Assembly: GCF_029360705.1 (NCBI RefSeq)
Contig: NZ_JARKMX010000001.1
Span: forward strand, 310,001 to 374,000
DNA from: Paraflavitalea pollutisoli
GTDB lineage: Bacteria > Bacteroidota > Bacteroidia > Chitinophagales > Chitinophagaceae
DNA: 64,000 nucleotides
Direction of reading: 5' to 3'
In this document: one piece after another, positions 29,289 through 36,916 of the stretch
Layout of the letters: each line of letters starts with the position of its first letter
How positions within the stretch are numbered: the stretch's first letter is position 1
Notes under the pieces: generated by a model
Database searches by the model: none
What the model saw: the letters and a program-made list of their open reading frames with translations, nothing else
Told to the model about the DNA's origin: nothing
Made by a program: the position numbers and the translations under genes

Positions 29289-30191
29289 ATGACGCCGCAG
29301 GAAACCGTGAAGCAAACAAGTTCTTTTACAATGGCCGGCAAGGTGCGTGACTATATGATGCTGATTAAGTTCAGCCTCAGCTTCATGGTTGTGTTCTCTG
29401 CAGTGATCAGTTACCTGCTGGCGCCAAAAGTGGTTGAATTCGACTGGACCCAGATCATCTGGCTCTTTGTTGGTGGTATGCTGGTAACAGGTAGCGCCAA
29501 CGCGGTGAACCAGGTGGTGGAACGCGATACCGACGCGATGATGAAACGGACGGCCAAACGCCCCGTAGCATCCGGCCGGATGAGTGTTGCAGAAGGTTGG
29601 GCCTTTGCCATCGTTACCGTAGTTGCGGGCGTGGTGATCCTGGCTTACTTCTTCAATCTCCTGTCTGCGGCAGTAGCGATCGTGAGCTGGTTCATCTATG
29701 CCTTCATGTACACACCCTTGAAAAAGGTGAGTGCCATTGCCGTACTGCTGGGTGCAGTACCCGGTGGTTTACCTTGTCTCATTGGTTGGGCAGCCGGGCA
29801 GGATGACCTGAGTGTGGGTGGGTGGGTACTGTTTGGTATCCAGTTTTTCTGGCAGTTCCCGCATTTCTGGGCTATCGCCTGGATTGCACACAACGACTAC
29901 AGCAAGGCAGGCTTCAAGCTGATGCCTTCGGTAGAAGGGCCGGGAAGATATTCAGCCATCCAGTCGATCATTTATTCGCTGGTATTGATCCCGGTGGGTA
30001 TATTGCCCTACCTGGTTGGTATGAGTGGAATGATTAGCTTATGGATCGTATTCGTGGCCAATGTCTTCATGATCTGGCAAAGCGTAAGGCTTTACCGGGA
30101 AATGGAGTTGAAAGCGGCCCGCCGGGTAATGTTCAGCAGCTATATTTATCTGCCCATCGTGCTACTGGCACTCCTGGCGGATAAACTCTAA
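29289..30191 (+). CDS. ctaB: Protoheme IX farnesyltransferase (heme O synthase)
   Basis: This UbiA-type prenyltransferase has 300 residues and converts heme B to heme O, the first step towards heme A for the oxidase encoded around it. The Asp-rich motif is NQVVERDTDAMMKRT, with the second polar segment in HNDYSKAGFKLM. About eight membrane helices are present. Its location between oxidase genes is common in Bacteroidota. No heme A synthase gene is in this window. Confidence 0.93.
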   Translation: MTPQETVKQTSSFTMAGKVRDYMMLIKFSLSFMVVFSAVISYLLAPKVVEFDWTQIIWLFVGGMLVTGSANAVNQVVERDTDAMMKRTAKRPVASGRMSVAEGWAFAIVTVVAGVVILAYFFNLLSAAVAIVSWFIYAFMYTPLKKVSAIAVLLGAVPGGLPCLIGWAAGQDDLSVGGWVLFGIQFFWQFPHFWAIAWIAHNDYSKAGFKLMPSVEGPGRYSAIQSIIYSLVLIPVGILPYLVGMSGMISLWIVFVANVFMIWQSVRLYREMELKAARRVMFSSYIYLPIVLLALLADKL

Positions 30192-30262
30192 GTATCAGAT
30201 CGGTAAAGAAATACAGCGAGTTTGATTTGTGCAACTGATTATTATATTGAACTGATTTAGAA

Positions 30263-30829
30263 ATGAATGTCGTGAGTACGCGTCCACAAAAAATCCATCC
30301 CCACAAGTTTACCTTGTGGCTTGCGATCGGTAGCATTATTATGATGTTTGCCGGGTTGACCAGCGCCTATATCGTAAAAGGCGAACAACCGGGTTGGAGC
30401 ACAGTGGTTGTGCCGAAGATCTTTTATTATTCTACAGGAGTGATCCTGATCAGCAGTCTGACCATGCAAATGGCGCTCAAATCATTCAAAGAGCGCAATA
30501 TGCAGCAGTACCGGATCCTGCTTACCGTAACCGCTACCCTTGGCCTGGCGTTTCTGGTGATGCAGATCCTGGGTTTCCAGCAGCTCTTTAATTCGGGTGT
30601 TAAGCTGGAAGGTGGTGCAGGTGCGGCTCAGTTTCTGTATATCATATTTGGCCTGCATGGATTGCACGTACTGGGTGGTGCTATCGCGCTCCTGGTAATG
30701 TTCCTGAAGGCCTTCAGTGCAAGGGTGCGCAATTACAATGCTATTCCGGTAGAGGTAATCAGTACCTATTGGCACTTTGTAGATTTGTTGTGGGTATACC
30801 TGTTCGTTTTCTTCCTGGTGAAGTCCTAA
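30263..30829 (+). CDS. Cytochrome c oxidase subunit III-like protein
   Basis: This 188-residue membrane protein has five predicted helices and the subunit III C-terminal signature GLHGLHVLGG followed by STYWHFVDLLWVYLFV. It lacks the N-terminal two helices of the long form and is one of two subunit III paralogues in the operon. Having two suggests a heterodimeric or alternative subunit III. Short hairpins CGGAC/GTCCG (30830-30845) and GGGC/GCCC follow its stop. Confidence 0.88.
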   Translation: MNVVSTRPQKIHPHKFTLWLAIGSIIMMFAGLTSAYIVKGEQPGWSTVVVPKIFYYSTGVILISSLTMQMALKSFKERNMQQYRILLTVTATLGLAFLVMQILGFQQLFNSGVKLEGGAGAAQFLYIIFGLHGLHVLGGAIALLVMFLKAFSARVRNYNAIPVEVISTYWHFVDLLWVYLFVFFLVKS

Positions 30830-30918
30830 CGGACCGGTAAGTCCGGGGGCTGCCGGCCCTAAAGCGGCATCAAAAACTGGCTTTTAAAATTTTATTGAGT
30901 TTAAACTAATAGCAACAC

Positions 30919-31593
30919 ATGGCACAAGCAGTACCAGCGAATCAAAAATGGTGGGGTGGCGGAAAAAGTCCCTTCAATGTGGAATATGGCAAGCTGATGA
31001 TGTGGTATTTTCTGATGAGCGATGCCTTCACATTTGGCGCGTTCCTGATCTCCTATGGCACGGTACGTTTTTCAAGCAATGGCTGGCCTGACCCGAACGA
31101 GGTGTTCAAGTCATTCCCTGGTATGGGCCATGCAAACATGCCGCTGGTATTTGTGAGTGTAATGACCTTCATCCTGATCATGAGTTCCGTAACCATGGTA
31201 CTGGCTGTAGGTGCGGGTCATATGAATGATCGTAAATCTGTATTGAAATGGCTGGCCTGGACCATCGTGGGCGGTGCTGCTTTCCTTGGCTGTCAGGCCT
31301 GGGAGTGGGCTCACCTGCATGCTGAAGGGGCTTGGTGGGGTCGCAACCCTTTCCATAACTTCGACGGTACAGAAGCTTCTACCAACTTTACCAACTTCTT
31401 CTTTACCATCACCGGCTTCCACGGGTTCCACGTATTGTCGGGTGTGGTGATCAATATCATCATGTTCATCATGACCTACAGAGGGGTATTCGACCGCAGA
31501 GGTCACTACCTGATGATCGAGAAGGCTGGTTTGTACTGGCACTTTGTAGATCTGGTATGGGTATTCGTATTCACCTGTTTCTACCTGTTCTAA
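30919..31593 (+). CDS. coxC: Cytochrome c oxidase subunit III
   Basis: A 224-residue membrane protein with about five helices. ITGFHGFHVLSGV and LYWHFVDLVWVFVF are the subunit III signatures; EWAHLH carries the conserved Glu region. It supports proton uptake and stability of subunit I. It lies 89 bp after its paralogue and 39 bp before the subunit IV gene. Confidence 0.93.
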   Translation: MAQAVPANQKWWGGGKSPFNVEYGKLMMWYFLMSDAFTFGAFLISYGTVRFSSNGWPDPNEVFKSFPGMGHANMPLVFVSVMTFILIMSSVTMVLAVGAGHMNDRKSVLKWLAWTIVGGAAFLGCQAWEWAHLHAEGAWWGRNPFHNFDGTEASTNFTNFFFTITGFHGFHVLSGVVINIIMFIMTYRGVFDRRGHYLMIEKAGLYWHFVDLVWVFVFTCFYLF

Positions 31594-31632
31594 AAACCGA
31601 TTGGAATAACGTTAATTGCAATACAACTTATT

Positions 31633-32097
31633 ATGGCACATCACGAGACTACACATACTGAAGCGCATGGCCACGGCGAGAAGAAGCATTTCGATACCAA
31701 GCCAATCTGGAGAACGTTCTGGATCCTGTTGATCATCACGGCGATCGAGTTGATCGTAGGTATGTTCATTGCTCCTCACTTCCATAACCTGAAGCTGATG
31801 TTCAATATTCTGTACATCATCTTTACCGGTGCAAAAGCTTTCTATATCATTGCCGAGTTCATGCACCTTGGTCATGAGATCAAGAACATGATCATGACCA
31901 TTGCGGTACCAGCGCTGTTGTTTATCTGGTTCATTGCTGCTTTCCTCTGGGATGGCAACTCTTACAAGAACCTGCGCAACAACTACGATCGCTACCACAA
32001 AGAAGCTACGACTACACCGCTGCCCAAGAAAGCAGAAGCTGGTCATGGTGAGCACAGCGAACATGGTGCTGAAGAAAAACCTGAAGCAGTACATTAA
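31633..32097 (+). CDS. coxD: Cytochrome c oxidase subunit IV
   Basis: This 154-residue protein has His-rich ends (HHETTHTEAHGHGEKKH at the start, HGEHSEHGAEEK at the end) around three membrane helices (residues about 30-50, 55-78 and 85-108). Small prokaryotic subunit IV proteins help assemble the oxidase. It is the last structural gene before a strong terminator, so the following SCO gene needs its own promoter or read-through. Confidence 0.9.
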   Translation: MAHHETTHTEAHGHGEKKHFDTKPIWRTFWILLIITAIELIVGMFIAPHFHNLKLMFNILYIIFTGAKAFYIIAEFMHLGHEIKNMIMTIAVPALLFIWFIAAFLWDGNSYKNLRNNYDRYHKEATTTPLPKKAEAGHGEHSEHGAEEKPEAVH

Positions 32098-32125
32098 TCG
32101 CCCTGTACAGGGTGCTACATAACTG

Positions 32126-32157
32126 AACCATCCCGCCAGGCGGGATGGTTTTTTATT
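32126..32157 (+). terminator. Intrinsic terminator of the act-cox operon
   Basis: AACCATCCCGCC and GGCGGGATGGTT form a perfect 12-bp stem followed by TTTTATTT. It begins 29 bp after the coxD stop. A smaller palindrome CCCTGTACAGGG lies just upstream at 32101-32112. Confidence 0.9.
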
Positions 32158-32202
32158 TCCGGCCTTTTGCTGGCAAAACCGGTATTGCATCGATTCGTGT
32201 GG

Positions 32203-32210
32203 TACCTTTG
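32203..32210 (+). promoter_or_regulatory. -7 element of the SCO gene promoter
   Basis: TACCTTTG fits TAnnTTTG and lies 18 bp before the GTG start at 32229, downstream of the cox terminator. No clear -33 TTG sits at the ideal distance. Confidence 0.5.
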
Positions 32211-32228
32211 CGGAGCAAATTCAACACC

Positions 32229-33038
32229 GTGAGTCAGAAAGCTTTGTTAGGGTTGTGTATAGTGCTCCTGTTGCCGGTCGCCAGCTATTTTATTGTAAAG
32301 ACGGTCAGCAAGGATGCCATTGCGATGCCCCGTAAATACTATCCCGAGTATACAGTCGATACCGTGATCAGGGGCAAACAGGTATCTGATACCGTCTGGT
32401 ACGAGCTGGCTAATGATACGTTTACCAATCAATTGGGTAAGCAGATCCAGATCGATGACCTCCGTGGGAAGATCATTATTGCCGATTTCTTCTTCACCCG
32501 CTGCCCCTCCATCTGCCCTTACCTTACCCGCAATATGAAGGACCTTCAGGATGCCCTGCGGCTGAAGGACGTCACCAAGCGGATCGATACCACCTTCGTT
32601 CAATTTCTTTCGTTCAGTGTGGATCCTGAGCGTGATTCGGTTCCTGTACTGAAACAATATGCCGATCGCTATGGCGTGAACCATGATGTGTGGTGGTTGC
32701 TGACAGGTCCAAAGAAAAAGATCTACGATTTTGCCATCAACGAGATCAAGTTGCCGGTACAGGATGGAGGCACGGTAGACACCGCTTTTATCCACACCGA
32801 GAAGTTTGCCCTGATTGACCGGAAGGGAATCATCCGCGGCTATTACAATGGCCTGGATACGGCTGCGCTCTCCAGGCTGGCAGAAGACCTGACCCTGTTG
32901 ATGCTGGAGAAAGACAAAAAGGAATCTTCTCCCGTGTTGGCCGAGCTGTTGTCGTTATGGCCCATCTACCTCATTGTGATTGCTGCCGTGGCCATTTTTG
33001 TGACCATTGCCCGTAAACCCAAAAACAAGAAATCCTGA
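32229..33038 (+). CDS. SCO1/SenC family copper chaperone
   Basis: This thioredoxin-fold protein delivers copper to the CuA site of subunit II. CPSIC (CxxxC) near residue 98 and a distal His in AFIHTEKF are the copper ligands. An N-terminal helix anchors it and a second helix is at the C-terminus (WPIYLIVIAAVAIFVTIA). The GTG at 32229 is chosen: a longer frame would start inside the terminator, and a promoter element lies just upstream. The result is 269 residues. The next gene begins 4 bp after the stop. Confidence 0.9.
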   Translation: MSQKALLGLCIVLLLPVASYFIVKTVSKDAIAMPRKYYPEYTVDTVIRGKQVSDTVWYELANDTFTNQLGKQIQIDDLRGKIIIADFFFTRCPSICPYLTRNMKDLQDALRLKDVTKRIDTTFVQFLSFSVDPERDSVPVLKQYADRYGVNHDVWWLLTGPKKKIYDFAINEIKLPVQDGGTVDTAFIHTEKFALIDRKGIIRGYYNGLDTAALSRLAEDLTLLMLEKDKKESSPVLAELLSLWPIYLIVIAAVAIFVTIARKPKNKKS

Positions 33039-33042
33039 GTAT

Positions 33043-33624
33043 ATGTTAGCTCCTGTATTGCAGAAGAACGATAAGAAAGCCTGGTTGCTGATCGGCGTGG
33101 TATCGGTAGTGGTATTTACCGCCGTTGTATTGCTGAGCAAGATCAAGCTGGACGTAAACCTGGGCTTCAATGTACACCTGTTTGCCACGATCAACGCAGT
33201 GATCAACTCCATCGTCAGCGTGCTGCTGATCGCAGGATTGCTGACTGCCAAACGCAAGAGCTACGAAGTACACAAGAAGATCATGCTGACGGCTATGATC
33301 CTCTCCATCCTCTTCCTGGTATCGTATATCTGCCATCACCTGTTTGCCGGCGATACGCGCTTTGGTGATGTGGACCATGATGGAATCGTCAGTGAGGCCG
33401 AAAAGGCTGCTGCAGGCGGCCTGCGTGCATTTTATTTAATTATTCTCATCACCCATATTCCCCTGGCGGCGATCGTGCTGCCCTTCATCCTGTTTACGGC
33501 GTACCGGGCATTGACCGGAGAGTATCCCCGTCACCGCAAACTGGCAAGGATCACCTGGCCGGTATGGTTCTATGTAGCGGTGACCGGTGTATTGGTCTAT
33601 CTCCTTATCAGCCCTTATTATTAA
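33043..33624 (+). CDS. DUF420 membrane protein (CtaM-like oxidase assembly)
   Basis: A 193-residue protein with five or so membrane helices. The DUF420 hallmarks are visible: HLFATINAVINS, KRKSYEVHKKIML, SYICHHLF, ITHIPLA and RHRKLARITWPVW, with several conserved histidines in the membrane. Between helices lies an EF-hand-like loop DVDHDGIVSEAE, an unusual insert. DUF420 proteins are linked to cytochrome oxidase maturation. The start is the ATG at 33043, 4 bp after the SCO stop. Confidence 0.87.
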   Translation: MLAPVLQKNDKKAWLLIGVVSVVVFTAVVLLSKIKLDVNLGFNVHLFATINAVINSIVSVLLIAGLLTAKRKSYEVHKKIMLTAMILSILFLVSYICHHLFAGDTRFGDVDHDGIVSEAEKAAAGGLRAFYLIILITHIPLAAIVLPFILFTAYRALTGEYPRHRKLARITWPVWFYVAVTGVLVYLLISPYY

Positions 33625-33644
33625 TTCAGCGATAACTCACCAGT

Positions 33645-34106
33645 ATGAAACAGGACGCAATCAAGGCGCTAAAGATACTTCACTTGAGTATTGCAGGTAG
33701 TCTGGTGGCAGGCATCCTGGTGCTGGCACTGGTAGCGGATGGTCCGGTGGTGGATGCTGCTATGGGTCGCACCCTGCAAGCGGTGTCGGTCGTATTATCG
33801 GTGGGTGTGATCTGGATGGGGTTCAATCTGTTCAAGCGAAAACTATTGGCAGCTCGAAACAGCTCCGAAGCCGGGCCTGTACGATTGAGTTTGTTCCGTA
33901 CCGCCTATATTATCTGGTGGGCGATGATCGAGTTGCCTGGTTTGTTTGCGGCTATTTGTTTCTTCCTGACCGGCAACTATGCTTTCCTGGTGTTGGCCGG
34001 TTTTCATGCCATTTTGTTGTTACTGTTCCGCCCCCGGAAGGCGAATATCATTGTACTGCTGCGGCTCACCAGTGACGATGTGGCAATGCTGGAAGGAAAG
34101 GGCTAA
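33645..34106 (+). CDS. Small integral membrane protein of unknown function
   Basis: A 153-residue protein with four probable membrane helices (residues about 15-33, 44-60, 82-103 and 108-125). I recognise no family motif. It follows the DUF420 gene by 20 bp in the same direction and is the last gene before convergent genes, so a link to oxidase assembly is possible but unproved. Confidence 0.75.
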   Translation: MKQDAIKALKILHLSIAGSLVAGILVLALVADGPVVDAAMGRTLQAVSVVLSVGVIWMGFNLFKRKLLAARNSSEAGPVRLSLFRTAYIIWWAMIELPGLFAAICFFLTGNYAFLVLAGFHAILLLLFRPRKANIIVLLRLTSDDVAMLEGKG

Positions 34107-34140
34107 CCGGCTTGAGTAGTGAGTGGTCGGCTTTACCCAG

Positions 34141-34830
34141 CTAGAAACCTTCCTGGGCAGGGTCCCAGAACAGCTCCTTAAAGTTGACGACGGTATCTTT
34201 CTTCACCTGAATGCCTTCTTTTTCCAGTAACTCCTGCATACGGGTGGGGGTAGCAAAATGATGTTTGCCACTAAGCATGCCATTGCGGTTGACGACCCGG
34301 TGTGCGGGTACCACCGGCCTTACCCTGCCGGCGCCGTTCATGGCCCAGCCAACCATCCGGGATGAGGAGCGGGCGCCCAGGCTGGCTGCTATAGCGCCAT
34401 AGGAGGTGACCCGGCCACGGGGAATCTGACGGGCAACTTCAAACACCAATTCAAAAAAGGATTCTTTGCGGCCTGCAGGCGTAAGCGCGTGGAGCTTTTC
34501 TGCAACCGGTCGAAGTGCTTTCGTTGCTGGGGGTTGTCGGGTTGTGCTGGCGGAGCGCGTTTTTTTGTTAGCGATTCCAGGCTTGACCCTGGGGGTGGAG
34601 GAGCTTGCTGATTTACTGCTTCGCGCGGTTGTTGAGCTGGGTAAGAAGCCGCTGGATTTGGCAGCTGATGCGTTCCCTTTCTTCCCGGCAGCGTTTTTAG
34701 CGGGCGATGCCTGCCTGTCACCGAACTTACCAGTGGCAGCGACCCTGTTTTTACCTGCGGCCTTCCGGCTGGCTGTTGCAGGTTTCGCGGATGTGGCTGT
34801 TTTTTTCGCTGCTTTTTTACGGGTTGCCAT
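34141..34830 (-). CDS. Alkyltransferase-like protein (ATL) with long histone-H1-like N-terminal tail
   Basis: The protein has 229 residues. The C-terminal ~105 residues are an MGMT-type DNA-binding domain (FFELVFEVARQIPRGRVTSYGAIA, shown here in parts: GRVTSYG, GWAMN, HRVVNRNG). The active-site PCHR motif reads PAHR (175-178), so the alkyl-accepting Cys is Ala, as in ATL proteins that mark O6-alkylguanine for excision repair instead of reversing it. The first ~118 residues are rich in Lys, Ala, Ser and Thr with KKAAKK-type blocks, like histone H1 tails. The start ATG ends at 34830, 14 bp inside the upstream gene. The fusion is unusual. Confidence 0.88.
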   Translation of the reverse strand: MATRKKAAKKTATSAKPATASRKAAGKNRVAATGKFGDRQASPAKNAAGKKGNASAAKSSGFLPSSTTARSSKSASSSTPRVKPGIANKKTRSASTTRQPPATKALRPVAEKLHALTPAGRKESFFELVFEVARQIPRGRVTSYGAIAASLGARSSSRMVGWAMNGAGRVRPVVPAHRVVNRNGMLSGKHHFATPTRMQELLEKEGIQVKKDTVVNFKELFWDPAQEGF

Positions 34831-35014
34831 CTTGTTTTCTTTTAGAGAGCAATTCGGTGCGCCGCGGCTCTGCCACATTGATGTATTTAAAGGGGCAGTG
34901 CAGACAACCATTGCCGCAGCAACGTCCACGCTCGAGGTGAAATTTGGCGGTCAACACCATATACCCCTGCTCGTTGAAATAAAAATCAACTCCTTCTATC
35001 AGTTCCTTCTTCAA
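34817..35014 (-). CDS. DUF5522 small cysteine-rich protein
   Basis: A 65-residue protein common in Bacteroidota. EGVDFYFNEQGYMVLTAKFH is followed by the cysteine motif CCGNGCLHCPFKY, likely a metal site. Function is unknown. No ATG gives a full-length product; the TTG ending at 35014 lies inside the 3' end of trmB, so the gene overlaps trmB by 29 bp and the ATL gene by 14 bp. Translational coupling is likely. Confidence 0.8.
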   Translation of the reverse strand: MKKELIEGVDFYFNEQGYMVLTAKFHLERGRCCGNGCLHCPFKYINVAEPRRTELLSKRKQDGNP

Positions 35015-35699
35015 GCAATAACTCTTTTAACGCGTCATCTTTATCTGGTAATGGGGTAGCAGGCAAACTGAATTGCAGGTAATGAATGCGGTTGCTCTGC
35101 GCGATATCCAACCCTTCGTAATGTGTTTTGATCTTCAAAACATCGGTGATGTTGGGGTTGGCATAGACATCGTCCATTTCCTGTGCCACGGGTAGCTCCT
35201 GCAGGTCGATCACCCATTTGGTAAAGCGGTAGAGACTGGGTGAGTCGGTTTTGAGGTTGATAAAACCGCCTGGCTGCAGGAACTGCTGGTACAGCCGCAG
35301 GAATTTGGGGTGGGTAAGGCGTTTTCTGGCTTTGCCGGTGCGTAGCTGGGGATCGGGAAAGGTGATCCAGATCTCCGACACTTCGCCAGGGGCAAAATAC
35401 TGAGCGATCTGGTCGATCTGCGTGCGTAGGAAACCCACATTCTTCAGGTCTTCCTGCAGGGCTTTTTTAGCCCCTACCCAGATGCGGTTGCCCTTGAGGT
35501 CTACTCCCAGAAAGTTCTTGTCCGGAAACAAACGGCCCAGGCCAAGGGCGTATTCCCCTTTACCACAAGCCAGCTCGAGCACGATCGGGTTATCGTTGTG
35601 AAAGAATTCATTCCATCGTCCTGGCATGTTCTCCGGATACTGGAGCACATTGGGAAACGTGCTCATCTCTGCAAAGCGTATTAACTTCTTATGACCCAT
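34986..35699 (-). CDS. trmB: tRNA (guanosine(46)-N7)-methyltransferase
   Basis: This 237-residue class I methyltransferase makes m7G46 in the tRNA variable region. The SAM motif is ELACGKGEYALGLG, and FPDPQLRTGKARKRL is the TrmB signature. The C-terminal motif KTDSPSLYRF is also typical. The start is the ATG ending at 35699, preceded by a TATTTTTG -7 element only 6 bp away, so the mRNA may be leaderless. It heads a three-gene set trmB-DUF5522-ATL with overlapping ends. Confidence 0.93.
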   Translation of the reverse strand: MGHKKLIRFAEMSTFPNVLQYPENMPGRWNEFFHNDNPIVLELACGKGEYALGLGRLFPDKNFLGVDLKGNRIWVGAKKALQEDLKNVGFLRTQIDQIAQYFAPGEVSEIWITFPDPQLRTGKARKRLTHPKFLRLYQQFLQPGGFINLKTDSPSLYRFTKWVIDLQELPVAQEMDDVYANPNITDVLKIKTHYEGLDIAQSNRIHYLQFSLPATPLPDKDDALKELLLEEGTDRRS

Positions 35700-35705
35700 A
35701 AGCCG

Positions 35706-35713
35706 CAAAAATA
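35706..35713 (-). promoter_or_regulatory. -7 element of the trmB promoter
   Basis: The minus strand reads TATTTTTG, six bases before the trmB ATG. Transcription would begin at or near the start codon. No -33 TTG at the ideal spacing was found. Confidence 0.5.
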
Positions 35714-35720
35714 GCGAAAT

Positions 35721-35759
35721 AAAAAACCCGCTGAGAAGAAGCAAGTTCTTTCAACGGGT
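35721..35759 (-). terminator. Intrinsic terminator of the 35819-36577 gene
   Basis: On the minus strand ACCCGTTGA and a partly matched TCAGCGGGT arm form a hairpin around a GAAC/CTTCTTC-rich middle, followed by a TTTTTTATTT run. Confidence 0.7.
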
Positions 35760-35818
35760 GATTGCCGGCCGCAGAGGTACCCTGCCTTGGATGGAACAGG
35801 GCTATGAAAAAGGTATGA

Positions 35819-36577
35819 TCAAAAGTTGTCGGGGCTGGGACTATCGCAGGTATAGGTTATCTCATGTGCTGTCAGGTTCTTGAACGAGGGAGCCCAATGA
35901 TTGCGCCAGTCGGTCGAGAATGAAGTGGGCAGGTTCTTGCTATTGTACGACAAGGCCTGCGTCGCGTTATTCATGCTGTAATTACGGTGTATAAATGCCA
36001 GTATCAGGTTGGTACGCAAAAAGTTTTTCTTATTGTCGTAACCACTTCCGTCACCGTTCAGATTGCCCCTGGCGTCGTAATTGTAAGTATCGACTTGAAC
36101 CTGTCCGTTAGCGTAGTTCATCACCGTTTTTGAAACGCGTCCCTGTGAATCGTATGAATAAAGGGTTGTCCACCAGTCCGCAAAACCGGAGGGATCGTTC
36201 TCATCGAAACCGGCAAACCAGGTGGAGTCGGAAACGATGAAATTGTTGCTATTGTACTTGTATTTCGATACCAGCTCCACATTGCCGGGGAAATATTCCT
36301 GCTTGTATTTGATAAGGCGGCGCTGGTTGTCGTAATAAAAGTAATAGTTCGGCCTGCCGGTAATGACCTGATCAAACAGGAGGCTTTGGGGATCTCCCCA
36401 ACTCGTATAATTGAAATGAAGGGTGGTGATTTCATAGGGGTCGTCGGGATTGGAGGAATACTTTTCAGTGATCGTTTTGATCCTGCAGGGAACCTCGTAA
36501 TCACCTCTCTTTTTGCACGAAAGGGTGAATAGAAGACCCGCCAGCACCGTTAGCTGGAGAGGTTTCATTAATTTCAT
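35819..36577 (-). CDS. Lipoprotein with YD-type repeat-like segments
   Basis: This 252-residue protein has a lipoprotein signal (LLFTLSC, Cys about 21). Its body contains several short beta segments of the YYDNQRR, YSYDSQGRV and YNYDARGN type, like the YD/Rhs-like repeats in Bacteroidota surface lipoproteins. No enzyme motif is seen. A similar lipoprotein is encoded at 53040-53843. It has a terminator after it and a 250-bp empty region upstream. The start may be the ATG ending at 36577 or the one at 36568. Confidence 0.8.
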   Translation of the reverse strand: MKLMKPLQLTVLAGLLFTLSCKKRGDYEVPCRIKTITEKYSSNPDDPYEITTLHFNYTSWGDPQSLLFDQVITGRPNYYFYYDNQRRLIKYKQEYFPGNVELVSKYKYNSNNFIVSDSTWFAGFDENDPSGFADWWTTLYSYDSQGRVSKTVMNYANGQVQVDTYNYDARGNLNGDGSGYDNKKNFLRTNLILAFIHRNYSMNNATQALSYNSKNLPTSFSTDWRNHWAPSFKNLTAHEITYTCDSPSPDNF

Positions 36578-36860
36578 GAAAAAGGTTTAATTAATTGAAG
36601 GTAAGGGCTTGACCGAAGATAATTATAATTTTAACTCAAACAGCTAAGCGCAATTATTTAATTATGAGTAATATGTAGATTGTTATAAGTAGGTAACGGC
36701 GGTACTGGCCTGTAAGATCAGCCGGTAAAAAGAAAGAAGGTTATTGGAACAACAGGGTCGGAATGAACAGGATAAAGGGGAAATTGGCTAGGCGACAGTA
36801 GCGGTCGCCGTTCGTGTAGGCAATAAAGATAGTAAGCGTTGCGGAGATTACCAAAATGGG
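36578..36860. other. Intergenic region
   Basis: AT-rich tract between the lipoprotein gene and the terminator of the tRNA-like RNA. No gene, repeat or convincing hairpin was seen here. Confidence 0.4.
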
Positions 36861-36901
36861 AATAAAAAGTGAAACCCTACCGGAAGAATCCGACAGGGTT
36901 T
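36861..36901 (-). terminator. Intrinsic terminator of the tRNA-like RNA
   Basis: On the minus strand AAACCCT and AGGGTTT (with inner CGG/CCG pairs) form a hairpin followed by CACTTTTTATT. It starts 15 bp after the encoded CCA, so the RNA is its own transcription unit. Confidence 0.75.
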
Positions 36902-36916
36902 ATGTGTTGCTTGCTC

